A model generated the notes under the pieces. That model did not search any database and was not told where the DNA came from. It was given only the letters and a program-made list of their open reading frames with translations. The position numbers and the translations under genes are program-made. Below are positions 60,637 through 64,000 of a DNA stretch of 64,000 bases, piece by piece (position 1 is the stretch's first letter; the number at the start of each line of letters is the position of its first letter). This stretch comes from CAZCPB01 sp044223975 (GTDB lineage: Bacteria; Planctomycetota; Phycisphaerae; Phycisphaerales; UBA1924): positions 272,829 to 336,828 of the forward strand of contig JBGALI010000003.1 in NCBI GenBank assembly GCA_044223975.1, given 5' to 3'.

Positions 60637-62525
60637 CGCTTGGCGTCGAGCTCGGACCACCTGGCGTAGAGCGCGGCGACACGTGCCTGCGCCGTGCCGA
60701 GCTTGCCGCACACGTCCTGCAGTTTCTTGTGGTCGGCCATGACGTCGGGGTCGTTCATCGCGGCTTCGAGCTCTTTGACTTCCTTCTCGGCTTGCTCGAT
60801 GCCCGGCTCGATCTCCGCCAGTTCTCGCTGCTCGTTGTAGGTGAGCTTTTTCTTGGTCGGCGCGGGCGCGGCGGACGGCACTGCCGCGGCGGGCTTGCTT
60901 GACTGCGTCGCGGCGCGGGATTGCTCACGCTGGATGCGTTCCCACTGGTCATAGTCGGCGAAGTAGCGGTTGCTGCCGCGGCCGTCGAGGGCGAGGATGC
61001 GGGTGGCCAGGCGCGAGAGCATGGCGCGGTCGTGGGTGACCAGAACGATCGAGCCGGGGAACTCTTCGAGGTTTTCTTCGAGGATTTCGAGCGAGGGGAT
61101 GTCGAGGTCGTTGGTGGGCTCGTCGAGGATGAGGATGTCGGCGGGCTCGAGCATGAGGCGGGCGATGTGCACGCGGGCCTGCTCGCCGCCGGAGAGGGCG
61201 CGGACGGGGGCGATGAGCTGCTGGGGGGTGAAGAGGAATCGCTTGGCCCAGGAGTTCACGTGCATCTGGCGGCCGCGGTACGTAACGCCGTCGGAATGGC
61301 CGGTCAGCGCATCGCCGAGGTTTTCGGAGAGATCGAGCTCGGTGCGGTGCTGGGAGAAGACGACGACCTTGAGCTTGTCGGCGCGGCGGATCTCGCCGGG
61401 GTCGGGAGCGCCGGAGGGGAGCGGGTTTTCCTTCGCGTGCGCGAGCGCGGCGGGCGTGGGCGGGTCGGGGTCGATCTCGCCGGTGAGCACTTTGATGAGC
61501 GTCGATTTGCCCGAGCCGTTGGGGCCCATGAGGCCGAGGATGTCGCCGGGTGAGAGGACCAGGTCGAGGTCGGTGAAGAGTTTTCTTTCGCCGTAGGCCT
61601 TGGTGATGGCGCGGGCGACGAGGAGCTTCTGCGTTTTGCGCTCGGTCGCGGTGAAGTCGATGCCGGCGGCCTTAAGGGGCATGTTGCGGGCCTTGAGCTG
61701 CTCGAGTTCGTCCATGCGCTCGTAGGAGGCGTCGATACGGCTCTTGGACTTGGTACGGCGGGCCTGGGCGCCGCGGCCGAGCCAGCGGAGGTCTTCGCGG
61801 ACGGTGTTGGCGAGGGTCTGCTGCTGCTTGGCCTGGCCTTCGAGGAACTCGGACTTGCGGCGGAGGAACTCGGAGTAGTTGCCGTCGACGGAGAACGTTC
61901 CTTCGGGGTAGGCGGTCGAGAGTTCGACGATGCGCGAGGCGATGTTCTCGAGGAACGTGCGGTCGTGGGTCACGACGATCGAGGCGAAGGAAGAAGAGCG
62001 GATGAGGGACTCAAGCCAGAGAATGCCCTCGACGTCGAGGTGATTCGTCGGTTCGTCGAGGAGGAGGACATCGGGCTCCTTGGCGAGTTCGCGGGCGATC
62101 GAGAGGCGCTTGCGCTGGCCGCCGGAGAGCGAGGAGGTCAGAGGAGTAAGGTCATCAAAGCCGACGCGGTAGAGGGACTGCTCGGCGGCGAGCTCGACCT
62201 CGTGATCGTCGTGGAGGTGCGGGAGCTTGCCCTCGCGACGGGCGTCGTTCAGCGCGATCTCGACGGCGGTGAGGATGGTGGAGTTGTCGGGGAAGGTGTC
62301 GGTCTGGGAGACGTAGGCGGTGCGGAGGCCCTTGCGGGTGGTGGCGCTGCCGGTGTCGGGGACCTCAAGGCCGGCGAGGATCTTCAGGAGCGTGGACTTG
62401 CCGGAGCCGTTGGGGCCAATGAGGGCGAGGCGCTCGCGGTCTTCAAGGGACAGCGCGACGCCGGTGAAGAGCGTGCGGGAACCGTAGGTCTTGGAGAGGT
62501 CTCGTGCGGAGAGGGCGACGGGCAT
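60633..62525 (-). CDS. ABC-F family ATPase (Uup-like)
   Basis: The 630-residue cytoplasmic protein has two ABC domains with G-P-N-G-S-G-K-S-T Walker A motifs, signatures S-L-S-G-G-Q-R-K-R and A-L-S-G-G-E-Q-A-R, and D-E-P-T-N-H-L-D and D-E-P-T-N-D-L-D. No membrane part exists. The C-terminal ~90 residues form a basic coiled coil, as in Uup, which acts on DNA or ribosomes. ATG at 62525 starts the first domain; a tandem repeat lies directly upstream. Confidence 0.94.
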   Translation of the reverse strand: MPVALSARDLSKTYGSRTLFTGVALSLEDRERLALIGPNGSGKSTLLKILAGLEVPDTGSATTRKGLRTAYVSQTDTFPDNSTILTAVEIALNDARREGKLPHLHDDHEVELAAEQSLYRVGFDDLTPLTSSLSGGQRKRLSIARELAKEPDVLLLDEPTNHLDVEGILWLESLIRSSSFASIVVTHDRTFLENIASRIVELSTAYPEGTFSVDGNYSEFLRRKSEFLEGQAKQQQTLANTVREDLRWLGRGAQARRTKSKSRIDASYERMDELEQLKARNMPLKAAGIDFTATERKTQKLLVARAITKAYGERKLFTDLDLVLSPGDILGLMGPNGSGKSTLIKVLTGEIDPDPPTPAALAHAKENPLPSGAPDPGEIRRADKLKVVVFSQHRTELDLSENLGDALTGHSDGVTYRGRQMHVNSWAKRFLFTPQQLIAPVRALSGGEQARVHIARLMLEPADILILDEPTNDLDIPSLEILEENLEEFPGSIVLVTHDRAMLSRLATRILALDGRGSNRYFADYDQWERIQREQSRAATQSSKPAAAVPSAAPAPTKKKLTYNEQRELAEIEPGIEQAEKEVKELEAAMNDPDVMADHKKLQDVCGKLGTAQARVAALYARWSELDAKR

Positions 62526-62541
62526 TGTGGGGGAAGGTAGG

Positions 62542-62606
62542 GATGATGGAGGTGAGGCGGTGATGGAGGTGATGGAGGTGATGGAGGTGAGACGGTGAGA
62601 CGGTGG
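62542..62606. repeat. Tandem repeat, 9-bp unit GATGGAGGT
   Basis: The purine-rich unit GATGGAGGT occurs about four times with one interruption (GAGGCGGT) at 62542-62590, then degenerates into GAGACGGT copies to about 62606. It lies in the 86-base gap between the ABC-F start and the neighbouring gene's end, so on the transcribed strand it is pyrimidine-rich. Confidence 0.75.
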
Positions 62607-62611
62607 GAGCG

Positions 62612-63208
62612 TCACTCGTCCGCGTGGTGCCACGCGAAGGGGATGTCTGTGATGGCTGCCGCGGCGGGGTCGGCGATGAAGAACTTGTCGCGACTGAACC
62701 AGACGGAGTCGACACACTCGGGCTCATCGAGCGAGGGCGCGGGAGAAGCTTCGGCTTCTTGTATCGCCAGATCGAGGAACACGGGGAGGCTCGACGCGAC
62801 GAGATATTCTGGACGTTCGGGAGCGTGGGCCTCGAAGAACGCGACGGGGGCGGGCGCGCGATCGGCGATGAGCACGTAGTGCTGGCCGCAGCCATCGTTT
62901 GCGATCGGGATCCGGCGGTTGGCGATCCACTCGGGGAGCAGGGCCCCGGCGATATCGAAGTAACGGGCCCGGGTGCCGAGGAGGTGGACGATGGAGGGAG
63001 CCTGAACCTCGCAGCCGCGGCAGAGCGTGAGCCAGGATTCGAGCTCGGGGGGCGGGGTAAAGGTGAGATCGCGGCGGAGTTGAGCGAGTTCGGCGGGGGT
63101 GGCGCCGGGCGGGATGGGGAGGTTGCGGGAGCGGAGGTGGGCGTGGAGGCGGGGGAGGATGTGGGAGCCTGTAGGAAGCATGAGGGCGGTGATCTTACGT
63201 GAATCCAT
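62612..63208 (-). CDS. SMI1/KNR4 (SUKH)-like protein
   Basis: The 198-residue protein has features of the SUKH fold: an N-terminal helix (G-A-T-P-A-E-L-A-Q-L-R-R-D), L-P-E-W-I-A-N-R-R-I-P-I-A-N-D-G-C-G-Q-H-Y-V and a later V-F-L-D-L-A-I-Q-E-A. SUKH proteins often serve as immunity proteins against nuclease toxins, but many have other roles. The start is uncertain: ATG at 63208 or 63181. It is divergent from the HNH gene by about 40 bases. Confidence 0.72.
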   Translation of the reverse strand: MDSRKITALMLPTGSHILPRLHAHLRSRNLPIPPGATPAELAQLRRDLTFTPPPELESWLTLCRGCEVQAPSIVHLLGTRARYFDIAGALLPEWIANRRIPIANDGCGQHYVLIADRAPAPVAFFEAHAPERPEYLVASSLPVFLDLAIQEAEASPAPSLDEPECVDSVWFSRDKFFIADPAAAAITDIPFAWHHADE

Positions 63209-63250
63209 GGGCAGTTCGCACTTCGGCCGCGCGTGTGGTACAACCTGGCC

Positions 63251-64000
63251 GTGCGGTACCGCGAGATCATTTCGTACCCGGACATGCTGCAGCGCGAGAA
63301 GATCGCACTGCAGAAGGGGATGAACTTCAAGGTGCGCGGCGGGCACTCGGTGCTGCTCATGAGCGTGCGGAAGGGGGCGCCGTACCACGATCAGTGGCAC
63401 GAGGAGACGAAGACACTGGAGTACGAGGGGCATGACGCGATGAGGGGTGGTGGGCGCGGCGTGGGGAAGGGGATCGATCCGAAGCGAGTGGATCAGCCTC
63501 TGACTTTGCCGAGTGGGAGGCCGACGGAGAACGGGAAGTTCTTTGCCGCGGCGATGAAGTTCAAGGCGGGGGATGCGCCGGCGGAGATCGTGCAGGTGTA
63601 CGAGAAGATCGCGGATGGGATCTGGTGCGACCGGGCGCGGCACGAGTTGGTGGATGCGGAGTTGAAGGAAGTGGTGACGGATCGGCGGAAGGGGATCACG
63701 CGCACGCGAAAGGTGTGCCGGTTCTTTCTGAAGCCGGTGGCGGTCGAGCGCGCGGATGAGGAAGTGCGGGAACTCTCGATCTCGCGGCAGATCCCGACGC
63801 CGGTCAAGGTCGAGGTGTGGAAGCGCGACCAGGGCAAGTGCGTGACGTGCGGGGCGACGGACAACCTGCACTTTGATCACGATGTGCCGTGGAGCAAGGG
63901 CGGGAGCAGCATCACGGCGGCGAACGTGAAGCTGCTGTGCGCGCGGCACAACCTGCAGAAGTCGGACAAGATCATCAGCCTGGGGCCGCTGCTTGGGGGG
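63251..64000 (+). CDS. HNH endonuclease with N-terminal SRA-like domain, truncated by window edge
   Basis: The open frame runs from GTG 63251 to the last base, at least 250 codons. The N-terminal half (G-H-S-V-L-L-M-S-V-R-K-G-A-P-Y, Y-E-G-H-D, V-D-Q-P, E-N-G-K-F-F, V-Q-V-Y-E-K-I, G-I-W) resembles the SRA/YDG fold. The C-terminal part has C-V-T-C-G, then L-H-F-D-H-D-V-P-W-S-K-G-G-S-S and L-L-C-A-R-H-N, the HNH nuclease core with zinc CxxC. GTG 63233 is an alternative start. Such pairs occur in modified-DNA-cleaving enzymes; DNA specificity here is unknown. Confidence 0.87.
   Translation, partial: MRYREIISYPDMLQREKIALQKGMNFKVRGGHSVLLMSVRKGAPYHDQWHEETKTLEYEGHDAMRGGGRGVGKGIDPKRVDQPLTLPSGRPTENGKFFAAAMKFKAGDAPAEIVQVYEKIADGIWCDRARHELVDAELKEVVTDRRKGITRTRKVCRFFLKPVAVERADEEVRELSISRQIPTPVKVEVWKRDQGKCVTCGATDNLHFDHDVPWSKGGSSITAANVKLLCARHNLQKSDKIISLGPLLGG

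Overview
The window is very GC-rich chromosomal DNA from a bacterium that is most probably a planctomycete of the class Phycisphaerae (Phycisphaerales-like). The evidence is indirect but consistent: two secreted proteins end in the short 'D-x-N-x-D-G-F-V-N-G-x-D-F-D-x-F' dockerin-like repeat typical of that group, one ends in a PEP-CTERM-like tail (PAP motif, hydrophobic stretch, RRRR), two membrane proteins start with a CxxC zinc ribbon, and many genes are planctomycete-style large VWA, kinase-TPR, HEAT-protease and parallel beta-helix proteins. No prophage, insertion sequence, rRNA operon or CRISPR array was seen; this is core chromosome plus lineage-specific hypothetical genes.

Layout. 1-2.4 kb: a truncated carboxymuconolactone-decarboxylase-like gene divergent from a TetR regulator, then a beta-lactamase-fold hydrolase with a PDZ domain. 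2.6-9.5 kb: tpiA convergent with a two-gene minus-strand unit (a 935-residue charged membrane protein followed by a 1006-residue double-VWA membrane protein). 9.6-15.7 kb: tRNA-Arg(CCT), a small lipoprotein, a fibro-slime protein, murA, an hpf-EIIA-HPr operon, a DUF502 membrane protein and tRNA-Ile(GAT). 15.9-26.5 kb: a membrane-anchored double-DTG aspartyl protease, a DUF347 membrane protein, gamma-glutamyltransferase, an M14 carboxypeptidase with a dockerin tail, an HD alarmone-hydrolase-like protein and a divergent GH35 protein. 26.7-35.7 kb: a TolC-like protein, a methyltransferase, a HEAT/HExxH protein, nadC-birA, DUF1294, an acetyltransferase and small hypotheticals. 35.8-45.4 kb: DUF418, an unknown HTH-containing protein behind a 17-bp palindrome, a PEP-CTERM-type protein, a lipoprotein, methylmalonyl-CoA mutase large subunit, a MgtC/DUF4010 protein, a tandem-ACT protein and a beta-helix dockerin protein. 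45.5-64 kb: a TIM-barrel isomerase-like protein, a Ser/Thr kinase with TPRs, an HDOD protein, dnaB, zinc-ribbon membrane proteins, an RCK channel-like protein, 6-phosphofructokinase, urocanate hydratase, an O-methyltransferase, an ABC-F ATPase, a SUKH-like protein and an HNH endonuclease cut by the right edge.

How the genes fit together. Central metabolism is represented by tpiA, pfkA, methylmalonyl-CoA mutase, hutU, nadC and birA. The hpf-EIIA-HPr cluster looks like a regulatory rather than transport PTS. Several proteins (fibro-slime, dockerin-tailed peptidase and beta-helix, PEP-CTERM protein, aspartyl protease) point to an elaborate cell surface and secretome. The most unusual observations are a GH35 protein with altered active-site positions, a DnaB with an acidic tail ending like an SSB tip and an AT-rich codon island, an RCK channel-like protein without a recognisable selectivity filter, and the palindrome-controlled unknown gene at 37.2 kb. 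I did not find a convincing multi-gene defence or mobile system.
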